Origin: Amaricoccus sp003258405
GTDB lineage: Bacteria > Pseudomonadota > Alphaproteobacteria > Rhodobacterales > Rhodobacteraceae
Direction: 5' to 3'
DNA length: 64,000 bases
Assembly (NCBI RefSeq): GCF_043226085.1
Contig: NZ_CP171225.1
Coordinates: 620,001-684,000 of the forward strand
The notes below the pieces were generated by a model. That model was not told where the DNA came from. It ran no database searches and saw nothing but the letters and a program-made list of their open reading frames with translations. Position 1 is the first letter of the stretch, and every line of letters begins with the position of its first letter. This document shows positions 32,284 through 41,058 of the stretch, one piece after another. The position numbers and the translations under genes were made by a program.

Positions 32284-33873
32284 CTATCGGGGTGCAAGCC
32301 GCTCCAGATGCACCGGCACAGGTTCGGACCCGCCTGCCCGCATCGCGCGCCAGAATCCGTTCGCCTCGACCGTTTCCCAATCGCTCGCGGTGCCATCCGG
32401 CGCCACGAGACGCAGCTCCACCTGCGCACGATCTCCAAGCCCGAAATGCTCAAAACCGGCCTGCCCGCCGCCATGGCCGCCCCCGACGGTAATCTCGCGC
32501 ACGGCATGCCAGTCGCCGGCGCGGAGCTCGATCCAGCCCCCGACCACATGGGTGTTCACCCCGGCCTGCCGCGCCTCGATCTCCAGCCAGTTTCCGGTGC
32601 CGTCGGTTGTGTTCTGGTAGATCTCCAGTGGTGCCCGCCGGTTCACGACGATGATGTCGAGCCGGCCATCGAGATCGAGATCGACGAGTGCGCCGCCCCG
32701 ACCGCGATGCAGGCTGCCGATCCCCGCGGAACCGCCCGCCTCGCGAAAGCTGCCATCCGCTTGCTGCATCAGCAGGTTGTTTGGATCGAAGGCCGCATTC
32801 TCCGTCATCTGATCGACATTGCCCTTCACCACGAGAATGTCGTCGCGCCCGTCATTGTTCACATCGCCGAACTGCGCGTGCCAGCCGGTCGAGGGCCGTC
32901 CGTCGTCCCCCAGATAGGGAGTCGTCGCCGTCGCCCCGAGCGCATAGGGCGCGTCCCGCCAGACCGGCCCCGGCGCACCCGGATCGCGGAACTGCAGCAG
33001 TTGATCCCCCATCGAGGTCAGATAGACATCCGGCAAGCCGTCGCCATTCACATCCCGGCTCGCAATCCCCATGCCCCAGATGCTGACCTTCGCCCAGCCA
33101 TCGGCCTCGGTGTAGGGATGAGGCTCGGGATCGAGCCGCCAGAGCTGCTCGTAGCCGCCCTTCACGTAATAATGGCGGTCATTCGAGATCCTCAGATCCT
33201 GCCGCCCCCGCCGCGCCCAATCGGTAAAGAGCATCGAAAGCGGACAGAATCCGGGCGCAAGCGTGAGCGGCGTCGCGTACTGCGCGCCCTCCGGCCGGTG
33301 CAGTTCGTTCACGTCGCAGGCCCCGAACGGCCCCTCCGGCACACTGCGATCGACATAGTTGCCGACCGCGAGCGTCGGAAGGCGCTGCCCCGGCTCCCAG
33401 GTTGCCGAAAACGCGGTGCTCCACCGCTCTCCCGCCATGAAGCCCAGCTCCTCCGTCACATCCCGGAAGGTGCACTCTGGCCCGCCCTTCAGCAGCCGGT
33501 TCCCCCCGACCCGGAGCACCGCGAGATCCAGTGTGCCATCATTGTCGAAATCCAGCGGCCAGGCGCCGGTGACCCCGCGCACCGCCAGCCCAGCGTCTGT
33601 CGCGTCCTCAAACAGGATCGGTCGCCCCGCCGCCGCCGTCCGATTGCGCAGGAGGCGTGCGGGATTCGCCCCTCCCGCGACAAAGGCGTCCGGGAAGAGA
33701 TCGCCATCGCAATCGAGCACCGCCACCCCGCCACCAACGAAATGTTCCCATCCACCCCCGTAGACATGCGCAAACGGATACTCCTGCGCGCGCTCGACGA
33801 AGACCGGCTCGGCCGCTGACAGACTGCTCGCAGCCAGAAACGCGAGCGCTGTGAAAACAGGGCGTTGTGCCAT
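32284..33873 (-). CDS. CRTAC1-type protein: FG-GAP/VCBS repeats with C-terminal ASPIC/UnbV domain
   Basis: The 529-residue exported protein has a signal peptide (MAQRPVFTALAFLAASSLSA) and several Ca2+-binding repeats with D-x-D-x-D-G-type loops: LDCDGDLFPD, LDFDNDGTLDL, RDVNGDGLPDV, GDVNNDGRDDI and VDLDLDGRLDI. These predict a beta-propeller. The last about 90 residues (WLEIEARQAGVNTHVVGGWI, FEHFGLGDRAQVELRL) form an ASPIC/UnbV domain. ATG 33873 has GGAGG eight bases upstream and is chosen over ATG 33894 and 33939. It converges on the DUF1810 gene with a seven-base gap. Function in bacteria is not established. Confidence 0.9.
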   Translation of the reverse strand: MAQRPVFTALAFLAASSLSAAEPVFVERAQEYPFAHVYGGGWEHFVGGGVAVLDCDGDLFPDAFVAGGANPARLLRNRTAAAGRPILFEDATDAGLAVRGVTGAWPLDFDNDGTLDLAVLRVGGNRLLKGGPECTFRDVTEELGFMAGERWSTAFSATWEPGQRLPTLAVGNYVDRSVPEGPFGACDVNELHRPEGAQYATPLTLAPGFCPLSMLFTDWARRGRQDLRISNDRHYYVKGGYEQLWRLDPEPHPYTEADGWAKVSIWGMGIASRDVNGDGLPDVYLTSMGDQLLQFRDPGAPGPVWRDAPYALGATATTPYLGDDGRPSTGWHAQFGDVNNDGRDDILVVKGNVDQMTENAAFDPNNLLMQQADGSFREAGGSAGIGSLHRGRGGALVDLDLDGRLDIIVVNRRAPLEIYQNTTDGTGNWLEIEARQAGVNTHVVGGWIELRAGDWHAVREITVGGGHGGGQAGFEHFGLGDRAQVELRLVAPDGTASDWETVEANGFWRAMRAGGSEPVPVHLERLAPR

Positions 33874-34292
33874 GCAGCATACCTCCGGAACCATCCTGCC
33901 GCCAATCTCCCGACGCTCGTGCGCATTGGCAAGCCCCACGGGGCCGGAGCGAGATATTCCTCACTCGGGCGCCGCCGCCGCGGGCGGGAAGACCGGACGA
34001 TTCAGGGTCGAATCATACCGTCAACCCTACGAAACCAAGCGACTTGCGCAGATAATCGCCCCACGCTATTAAGATGATTCCGAGGGCGCGGAATACTCAC
34101 TCCAGGGAATAGATGTTGTCGGGATGCTCGCCGAGCAGCAAGCAGCTTGCACGCAAGGGTGGAGGTTCCCAACCCATGAGTGCAAAACTTCGAAGCGCAA
34201 AAATTTAACTATAGGTGCGTTGCATCATTGAATTCGGAAACTTTTAGTGTAAAGAATTTGTTATAGTCTATTCTCGAGTAAAGGTGTGATAG
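33874..34292. other. Divergent non-coding interval with an AT-rich right half
   Basis: The left half resembles the GC-rich surroundings. From about 34150 the base composition drops sharply and runs AT-rich up to the ATG at 34293, the clearest such stretch on the left of the window. It must hold the promoter of the SQD1-like gene. No gene or known RNA was recognised. Confidence 0.5.
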
Positions 34293-35456
34293 ATGGGGGA
34301 TATCATTGTTTTTGGCGGTGACGGCTATATCGGCTGGCCACTGTCATTGGAGTTGGCAAACTCCTTTCCCAACAAGGAAATTTTGATAGTCGACAATTTC
34401 CTGACCCGGCGTAATTCGGCTAAGGTCGGCGGGAAGTCGCTTTCCCCGATCTGCAGCATGGAAGAGCGTCTCGCCGCCTTCCGCGAGGTCACCGGTCAGA
34501 CCAACCTGAGCTTCCGCGAACTCGATTGTGCGAATTCCGATCAGGTGATGGCGCTCTTTGCCGAGTTCAAACCCGAGGTTGTTTATCACCTCGCGCATCA
34601 GCGCACCGCGCCCTATTCGATGCTCGGCGTCAAGGAAGCGGTGGAAACGATCACCAACAACGAAGCCGGCTTCCTCAACGTGATCTGGGGCATGAAGGAG
34701 CACGCTCCGGATTGCCATCTCGTGAAGCTCGGCAGCTTCGGCGCCTACGCCAAACCGGGCCTCGATATCCCGGAAGGCAACGCCAAGATCTCGCTCAACG
34801 GCAAGGAATCCGCCGTTCCGGTGCCCTTCCCGCGCGCGAGCGACGATTTCTACCACATCACCAAGATCAACGACGGCAACTTCGCGGGCCTCGCCTGCCG
34901 CAAGTGGAACCTCAAGATCTCCGACGTGATGCAGTCGACCGTCTTCGGCGCAGCCACCGAACGGACGCTTCAGGACGACCGCCTGTGCACCCGCTTCGAC
35001 TATGACGAGATCTTCGGGACGGTGGTGAACCGCTTCGTGACCCAGGCGATCGCCGGGGTGCCGATGACCGTTTACGGTTCCGGCACGCAGACCTCCGGCA
35101 TCATGGTGCTCGAGGACTGCATCGAGATCCTGAAGAGCCTGGCCTATAATCCGGGCGCCGCGGGCCAGCACCGCATCGTCAACAACTGCCCCGGCAAGTA
35201 CAGCATCAACGAGCTCGCCGAAGTCGTGCAGTCGGAAGCCGAAGTGCTCGGCCTTCAGGCCTCGGTCTGCCGCGACAAGTACAACCCGCGCTTCGAAGAC
35301 GGCACGGCCTACGACTATGCCGTCGAGACCAAGTATATCGACAGCGTGCTGACGCCGACCGAACTGAATTCCGCCGTTGCCCAGGGCCTCGGCTTCCTGC
35401 TTCAGTTCAAGTGCGAAATCGACATTCCGTCGATCGAGCCGACCCACACCTGGTAA
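34293..35456 (+). CDS. NAD-dependent epimerase/dehydratase family protein, related to UDP-sulfoquinovose synthase (SQD1/SqdB)
   Basis: The 387-residue protein is an extended short-chain dehydrogenase. It opens with IIVFGGDGYIGWPLSLELA, the GDGYxGW form found in UDP-sulfoquinovose synthases. HQRTAPYSMLGVKEA and HLVKLGSFGAY follow (Ser where SQD1 has Thr). The catalytic Tyr-x3-Lys lies in FYHITKINDG (about 188), and FGTVVNRFVTQAIAGVPMTVYGSGTQT also resembles SqdB. The C-terminus ends SIEPTHTW, comparable to SqdB ends. Similarity is clear but many positions differ, so the product may be another nucleotide sugar. AAGGTG precedes the ATG. No sulfolipid gene is adjacent. Confidence 0.85.
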   Translation: MGDIIVFGGDGYIGWPLSLELANSFPNKEILIVDNFLTRRNSAKVGGKSLSPICSMEERLAAFREVTGQTNLSFRELDCANSDQVMALFAEFKPEVVYHLAHQRTAPYSMLGVKEAVETITNNEAGFLNVIWGMKEHAPDCHLVKLGSFGAYAKPGLDIPEGNAKISLNGKESAVPVPFPRASDDFYHITKINDGNFAGLACRKWNLKISDVMQSTVFGAATERTLQDDRLCTRFDYDEIFGTVVNRFVTQAIAGVPMTVYGSGTQTSGIMVLEDCIEILKSLAYNPGAAGQHRIVNNCPGKYSINELAEVVQSEAEVLGLQASVCRDKYNPRFEDGTAYDYAVETKYIDSVLTPTELNSAVAQGLGFLLQFKCEIDIPSIEPTHTW

Positions 35457-35645
35457 TCAGGTCTTCCGCATCCCGGGTGCCGCCCGCGCCCTGGATGCGC
35501 CCGTCCGCCCCTGCGCCCCAATGCCATGGAGGGTCCGCGGGGGCGCGACGCATGTACGCTCTGAAAATGCGTCGGGATGACATTTCCGCTCCGGCCGCTC
35601 GGGAGCTCCTTTTCTGCTTCCGGGATACACCGAAGCCGAAAGGTT

Positions 35646-35664
35646 GGCTGCGCTGGGCGCAGCC
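35646..35664 (-). terminator. Probable terminator hairpin after tRNA-Leu
   Basis: GGCTGCG (35646-35652) and CGCAGCC (35658-35664) pair with a 5-nt loop, starting four bases beyond the tRNA 3' end on the minus strand and followed by AACCTTTC. It is the only hairpin placed to end the tRNA transcript. Confidence 0.55.
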
Positions 35665-35668
35665 GTCC

Positions 35669-36012
35669 TGGTGCGGACGACGGGGCTCGAACCCGTACTC
35701 CCTTACGGGAAGCAGATTTTCGTACCACTTCGACTTTCGAAGCCGCCCCTCTCCGGGGCGTTCGTGGTCTGGACTGTCCCTTCACCATAGCCGGAAAGCC
35801 TCCTTTCCAGCCTTAGGCACCGCCCGTCCAGTCTCTACACCTTCTCCCCCGAAGGAGAGCTTGGCTCGGGATTGGCATGGGGCCGGGAGAGCGGGCGCGC
35901 CAGCCTCCCAACCCGTTAGCTTTCCCCGACTTTGAGCGGTTCTGCACCGGGGGTTTCCCGCCCGGGCACTCCAATTGAAGTCTGCCGCGTCTGCCAGTTT
36001 CGCCACGTCCGC
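35669..36012 (-). tRNA. tRNA-Leu(UAA), split by a group I intron
   Basis: Two exons on the minus strand, 36012-35978 (35 nt) and 35720-35669 (52 nt), join to an 87-nt class II tRNA. The acceptor stem GCGGACG/CGTCCGC is perfect and the encoded 3' end is A-CCA. The anticodon stem GCAGA (exon 1) pairs with TCTGC (exon 2). The joined loop is CTT+AAAA, so the anticodon is TAA and the intron lies after wobble base 34. The long variable arm TCCC-GTAA-GGGA and the T-arm ACGGG-TTCGAGC-CCCGT are intact. Leucine identity fits the long variable arm and TGGCAGACGC in the D arm. Gene finders without intron models would miss or misread it. Confidence 0.93.
35721..35977 (-). ncRNA. Group I self-splicing intron in tRNA-Leu(UAA)
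   Basis: The 257-nt intron begins CAATTGGAGT after exon ending ...GACTT and ends in G before AAAATCTGC, the expected terminal G. Exon ACUU can pair with intron GAGU-type guide bases, putting a U-G wobble at the 5' splice site. Core elements are in order: AATCCCGAGCCAAG (35873-35860), AGAGACTGG (within 35840-35828) and AAGGGACAGTCC (35782-35771), where GACUG/CAGUC forms P7. These match the plastid/cyanobacterial tRNA-Leu intron core, which has AATCCTGAGCCAA at the first position. There is no open frame for a homing endonuclease. Peripheral stems are GC-rich, like the host. Confidence 0.92.
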
Positions 36013-36154
36013 ACGCCCGGCGATCGCTACCGAAGCGGCCCGTGAAAGTCCACCGGATTTCGGCATACGCTGGCGCTCCCGCCCTCACGCAACGCTCCCC
36101 GCTCCAGGAGGCGTGCCATCTTGACAGAAGACCGGCCGCACGGGAAAAGGCACG

Positions 36155-36336
36155 AATTCGGGTGCCTGCCCTCCGGGGTGGGCCAAGAGGGAATGCGGTG
36201 CGGGGAAAGGCCCCAGAGCCGCAGCTGCCCCCGCAACTGTAAGCGGTGAGTCCCGCGCCCAGGAATTCGGCCACTGGAGCAATCCGGGAAGGTCGGGCGC
36301 AGGGGGCCACGACCCGCAAGCCAGGAGACCTGCCCG
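36155..36336 (+). promoter_or_regulatory. Cobalamin riboswitch
   Basis: The plus-strand leader before btuB carries the ordered cobalamin-aptamer elements: GGGTGCC (near 36160), GAGGGAATGCGGTG (36187-36200), CCCCCGCAACTGTAAGCGG (about 36228-36246), GCCACTGG, CGGGAAGG, and the B12 box AAGCCAGGAGACCTGCC (36318-36334). About 155 bases then separate it from the btuB start, enough for an expression platform with several GC-rich hairpins. Binding of adenosylcobalamin would lower expression of the downstream uptake genes. Confidence 0.96.
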
Positions 36337-36493
36337 GATATGTCACCCAACCTCCACGCGGGGCGCGTGCAGGTGCGGCTCCCCGCAGCGGTGATCCGGA
36401 TCAAGGTCCGTTGCGGAGGGGTCATACCCGACGGCAGCGGACGCACATTCCAGCGGGCGCCCTGATAAGGCCCCGAGGCCAGAGGGAACGCAC

Positions 36494-38371
36494 ATGCCAG
36501 TGACGGCACCGCATCATAGACCCGCCCGGACCGCGATCGCGGCCCTGTTTGCCACCACCGCGCTTGCCGCCGGTCCGGTTGCCGCCGCGGACGACGGCGA
36601 TGTGATCGAGCTCGACGAAATCGTCATCACCCCCAACCGCACGGCCACGCCCGCCGACCGGTCCGGCGCCGCAGTCTCCGTCCGCGATGAGGCGGAGATC
36701 GCCGCCGACGATCGCCCTTTCGTGCTCCAGCAGCTCACCTCCATGCCCGGCGTCACCACCAGCCAGGCAGGTCCGGCGGGCGCCACCTCGGGCTTTGCCA
36801 TCCGCGGCGCACCGCAGCAGTATGTGCGCGTCTATGTCGACGGGATCGAGATTTCCGATCCGACCGGTCCCCAGGTCGCCTCGTCGCTCACCGGCCTCGG
36901 CACCGACGGCATCGGCCGCATGGAGGTGCTCCGCGGCAGCCAGTCCGCGCTCTACGGCGGCCAGGCCGTCGCCGGCGTTGTCGACATCTCGACGGCCGGG
37001 CCAACGAAGGACGGGCTCGAGACCCGCTACACCCTCGAGGGGGGCAGCTTCGACACCTTCCGCGGCGAGCTCGGCCTCGCCGGCCGCGACGAGCGCGGTG
37101 AATTCGCCCTCAACCTCACCCACTACCGTACCGACGGGTTCTCCGCCGTCGAGGCCGACGATGGCAATCCAGAGCGCGACGGCTACGAGACCACCCGCCT
37201 CGCCCTCACCGGCCGCTACGCGACCTCCGACACGGTGACCATCTTCGCCTCCGCATTCCAGCAGCACGAGAAGGCGGATTACGACATGAGCTTTCCGGCC
37301 TATGCCGATGCGGATTACTGGTCCGAATCCGACCAGTGGGGTGCCCGCGCCGGGCTGGACATCGCCCCGCCCGCGAGCCTCCTCACCCACCATCTCGCCA
37401 TCAGCTACTACGATGTCGAGCGCGAGTTCCACGACGACTACCCCTACAAGACCGACGGCAACCGCGTTCGCGCCGAATATCTCGGCACTTATGACGCTGG
37501 GGCGGCGGTCGGCCTGCAATACGGCCTCGACTGGTCGCAGGAGACCAGCACCCCGAGTGACGGCGCGCGCGAAGACAGCTCGATCACCGGCATCTTCGCC
37601 CAGGCCGACTGGGCCCCGACCAACGCGCTCACGGTCAATGCCGCCCTCCGCAACGACAGCCATTCCGAGTTCGGCAGCTACACCACCGGCCGCCTGACCG
37701 CGGCCTACCTGCTGCCGAGCGCCACCGTGCTGCGCGCCTCCCTCGGAACCGGCTTCCGCCCGCCCTCGCTCTACGAGCTCTATGACCCGTTCGCCGGCGA
37801 CTCGAACCTCGATCCCGAAACCAGCCGCAGCGCCGATATCGGCATCGAACAGGCCTTCGCCGACGGCCGGGGCCAGGCGACGGCGACGCTCTTCTGGCTC
37901 GAGATCGATGACCTTATCGAGTACGACTACGATCTCTGGCGCTACGTGCAGAGCGACGGCACGGCGAAGAGCTCCGGCGTCGAGCTTTCCGCCTCCTGGG
38001 CACTGGCCCCGAGCCTCAGCCTCTCGGGCGCCTATACCTATACCGACGCCACCGATGCCGATGGCGCGCATCGCGACCGCATCCCGCGCCACGCGCTCTC
38101 ACTCTCGCTCGACGGCACCGCGATGGAGCGCATCTCCTACGGGCTCGAAGCCCGCTACTCGGGCGATTACACCGACAGCACCGGCCCGGCCGAAACCGCG
38201 AACTTCCACAACGATTTCCTCATCGTGAACGCTCGCGCGGGCTATGCGATCAGCGATGCGGCCGAGCTCTATGTCCGGGTCGAGAACCTGCTCGACGCCG
38301 AATACCAGACCGTGCGCGGCTACGGCACCTCCGACCAGGCGGTCTTCCTCGGCGTCAGGGGCATCTTCTGA
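36494..38371 (+). CDS. btuB: TonB-dependent vitamin B12 receptor
   Basis: The 625-residue outer-membrane receptor imports cobalamin with energy from TonB. A signal peptide (ends near PVAAADD) is followed by a TonB box (DEIVITPNR, about 42-50), and the plug domain contains FAIRGAPQQYVRVYVDGIEI and RMEVLRGSQSALYGGQAVAG. A 22-strand-type barrel follows, with GTGFRPPSLYELYDPF and NPET-like NLDPETSRSADIG. The C-terminus ends in Phe (VRGIF), as expected for barrel assembly. ATG 36494 has GAGGGA upstream. The riboswitch and the following ABC genes identify cobalamin as substrate. Confidence 0.95.
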   Translation: MPVTAPHHRPARTAIAALFATTALAAGPVAAADDGDVIELDEIVITPNRTATPADRSGAAVSVRDEAEIAADDRPFVLQQLTSMPGVTTSQAGPAGATSGFAIRGAPQQYVRVYVDGIEISDPTGPQVASSLTGLGTDGIGRMEVLRGSQSALYGGQAVAGVVDISTAGPTKDGLETRYTLEGGSFDTFRGELGLAGRDERGEFALNLTHYRTDGFSAVEADDGNPERDGYETTRLALTGRYATSDTVTIFASAFQQHEKADYDMSFPAYADADYWSESDQWGARAGLDIAPPASLLTHHLAISYYDVEREFHDDYPYKTDGNRVRAEYLGTYDAGAAVGLQYGLDWSQETSTPSDGAREDSSITGIFAQADWAPTNALTVNAALRNDSHSEFGSYTTGRLTAAYLLPSATVLRASLGTGFRPPSLYELYDPFAGDSNLDPETSRSADIGIEQAFADGRGQATATLFWLEIDDLIEYDYDLWRYVQSDGTAKSSGVELSASWALAPSLSLSGAYTYTDATDADGAHRDRIPRHALSLSLDGTAMERISYGLEARYSGDYTDSTGPAETANFHNDFLIVNARAGYAISDAAELYVRVENLLDAEYQTVRGYGTSDQAVFLGVRGIF

Positions 38372-39183
38372 TGCACGCCATGGCGCGGTTCGCGACGCTC
38401 CTTGCCTGCCTCGTGCTGGCAGCAGCGCCGCTCCGCGCCGCGCCGGCCGCCCGGGTCGTCTCGATGAACCTCTGCACCGATCAGCTCGCGATGCTGCTCG
38501 CCCGCCCCGGCCAGCTTGTGGCGGTGAGCGACATTGCCGCCGACCCTGTCTCCTCCGCCATGGCCGCGGAGGCCCGCGCCTATCCCACGCATCACAACAG
38601 CGCCGAGGAGATCTATCTCCTCGCCCCCGACCTCGTGCTCGCCGGCGAGTATTCCCCCGCAGAGACCGTCTCGATGCTCCGTCGCCTCGGCATTCGCGTC
38701 GAGAGCTTTCCGATCGGCGAAAGCTTCGGGGATATCCGCACCGCCGTCCGCCGCATGGGGGATCTGCTCGGCACGCCGGAGCGCGCCGAACGCCTGATCA
38801 CCGAGATGGATGCCGAGCTTGCGGCCCCCCTGCCCGCAGAGCGCCCGCGCGCCGCGATCTTCTACGCCAACGGCTACACCTCCGGAACCGGCACCCTCGC
38901 TGACGCCGTTCTCGAGGCCGCGGGCTACAGCAACATCGCCGCCGAAGACGGCCGCCAAGGCCTCTCGCGCTTCCCCCTCGAGCTGCTTGCGCTCTCCCAT
39001 CCCGATCTCCTCATCACCGGCCAGGACTACGGGAGCCCCGCCCGCGCCCAGGAGATCCTGAGCCACCCGGCGCTTGCCCACCTGCCCCGGGACCGGGCGC
39101 AGGTTTCCGACAAGCTCTGGGTCTGCGCCACGCCGCGCGCGGCCGAAGCAGTCCGCCTCCTGCGCGCGGCACGCCCCGAATGA
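38371..39183 (+). CDS. btuF: Cobalamin ABC transporter substrate-binding protein (BtuF-like)
   Basis: The 270-residue periplasmic protein has a signal peptide (to about residue 23) and a class III (BtuF/FhuD) binding fold: ARVVSMNLCTDQLAMLLARP, a long helix linker, and HPDLLITGQDYG in the second lobe. EEIYLLAPDLVLAGEYSPAE matches the first lobe of these proteins. It starts within the btuB stop (TGATG, one-base overlap), indicating coupled translation under the same riboswitch. Substrate assignment rests on this context; close relatives also bind heme or siderophores. Confidence 0.9.
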   Translation: MHAMARFATLLACLVLAAAPLRAAPAARVVSMNLCTDQLAMLLARPGQLVAVSDIAADPVSSAMAAEARAYPTHHNSAEEIYLLAPDLVLAGEYSPAETVSMLRRLGIRVESFPIGESFGDIRTAVRRMGDLLGTPERAERLITEMDAELAAPLPAERPRAAIFYANGYTSGTGTLADAVLEAAGYSNIAAEDGRQGLSRFPLELLALSHPDLLITGQDYGSPARAQEILSHPALAHLPRDRAQVSDKLWVCATPRAAEAVRLLRAARPE

Positions 39184-39223
39184 AGCGCGCACCCATCCCA
39201 TCCTCCGTGCCCCGGAAGGCACC

Positions 39224-40221
39224 ATGACCGCCGCCGCCCGCACCCGGCTGGTGATCGCCGCCCTCGGCCTCCTGACCGCAGCGCTCTTCGCCGGCTCCCT
39301 TCTCGTCGGCCCGGCGGGGTTCGGCATGGGGGAGAGCCTGCGCGCGCTCCTCTCTGGCCAGGGCGATGCCATCGCGCTGGTGATGCGCGAGATCCGGCTC
39401 CCCCGCGCGCTCCTCGCGCTCCTGATCGGTGCCGGGCTCGGCGCCTCCGGCGCGACGCTTCAGGGCTATCTCAGGAATCCGCTCGCCGAACCCGGCCTGC
39501 TCGGCATCTCCGGCGCGGCCGCGCTCGGCGCCGTCCTCGCGCTCTATACCGGCCTGTCCGTCGCCTTCCCCCTGGCGCTGCCCCTCTCGGCCCTCACCGG
39601 CGCCATCGCCGCCACCGTCCTGCTGCAGGGCCTCGCGGGCAGCGCGCCCGGCTCGATCAGCCTCATTCTCGCGGGCGTCGCCGTCTCGAGCCTCGCAGGC
39701 GCCCTCACCTCGCTCGTGCTCAACCTCTCCCCCAATCCCTTCGCCGCCTCCGAAATCGTCTACTGGCTGCTCGGCTCACTCGCCGACCGCTCCATGGCCC
39801 ATGTCTGGCTCGCAGGCCCGTTCATCGTCGCAGGCATCGCGCTCCTCGCCCTCACCGGTCGGGCGCTCGATGCGCTCACGCTCGGCGAGGACGCTGCCGC
39901 CTCCATGGGCATCGATATCCGCCGCACCCGAACACTTGCCGTCCTCGGCACGGCGCTCGCAGTCGGCGCGGGCGTCGCGGTCGCGGGATCCATCGGCTTC
40001 ATCGGCCTCGTCGTGCCGCACCTTCTGCGGCCGATCACTGGCGGCCTGCCCTCGCGGCTGCTGCCTGCCTCGGCGCTCGGCGGCGCGGCCCTCCTGCTCG
40101 CGGCCGACCTCGCCGTCCGCCTCATCGCCCCCGATCGCGATCTCAAGCTCGGCGTGCTCACCGCCCTCGTCGGTGCGCCCTTCTTCTTCTGGCTGGTCTG
40201 GAAGGGCCGAAGGAGCCTCAC

Positions 40222-40225
<4 letters not shown>
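39224..40225 (+). CDS. btuC: Cobalamin ABC transporter permease (FecCD/BtuC family)
   Basis: The 333-residue protein has about ten hydrophobic segments. Family motifs are MREIRLPRALLALLIGAGLG, ASGATLQGYLRNPLAEPGLLGIS (shown in part), and the ATPase contact region GSIGFIGLVVPHLLRPITGG, ending with the APFFFWLV segment. ATG 39224 lies 40 bases after btuF with GGAAGGCACC upstream; the longer frame from 39074 overlaps btuF and is rejected. Two copies would form the inner-membrane channel with the downstream ATPase. Confidence 0.94.
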
Positions 40226-41004
<779 letters not shown>

Positions 41005-41058
41005 ACTTCCCGCCGCGCCGGTCCAGCCTGCGCGCCGATCCCGAGCGAGGACAATCCC

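Noticed and set aside
32284..33873. Integrin-like adhesin
   Set aside because: FG-GAP repeats occur, but the C-terminal ASPIC/UnbV domain places the protein in the CRTAC1 group, and no adhesive or anchoring region is visible.
34293..36012. Genomic island integrated at tRNA-Leu
   Set aside because: No integrase and no duplicated tRNA end were seen near 34-36 kb, so the AT-rich leader alone does not support an island.
35782..36509. Overlapping minus-strand open frames of 94-177 codons across the tRNA, intron and riboswitch
   Set aside because: They overlap a tRNA with a group I intron and a riboswitch on the other strand, show no family match and only reflect stop-poor GC-rich DNA.
36422..38092. 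556-codon minus-strand frame across btuB
   Set aside because: Antisense to a clear TonB-dependent receptor; Gly/Val-rich translation without motifs.
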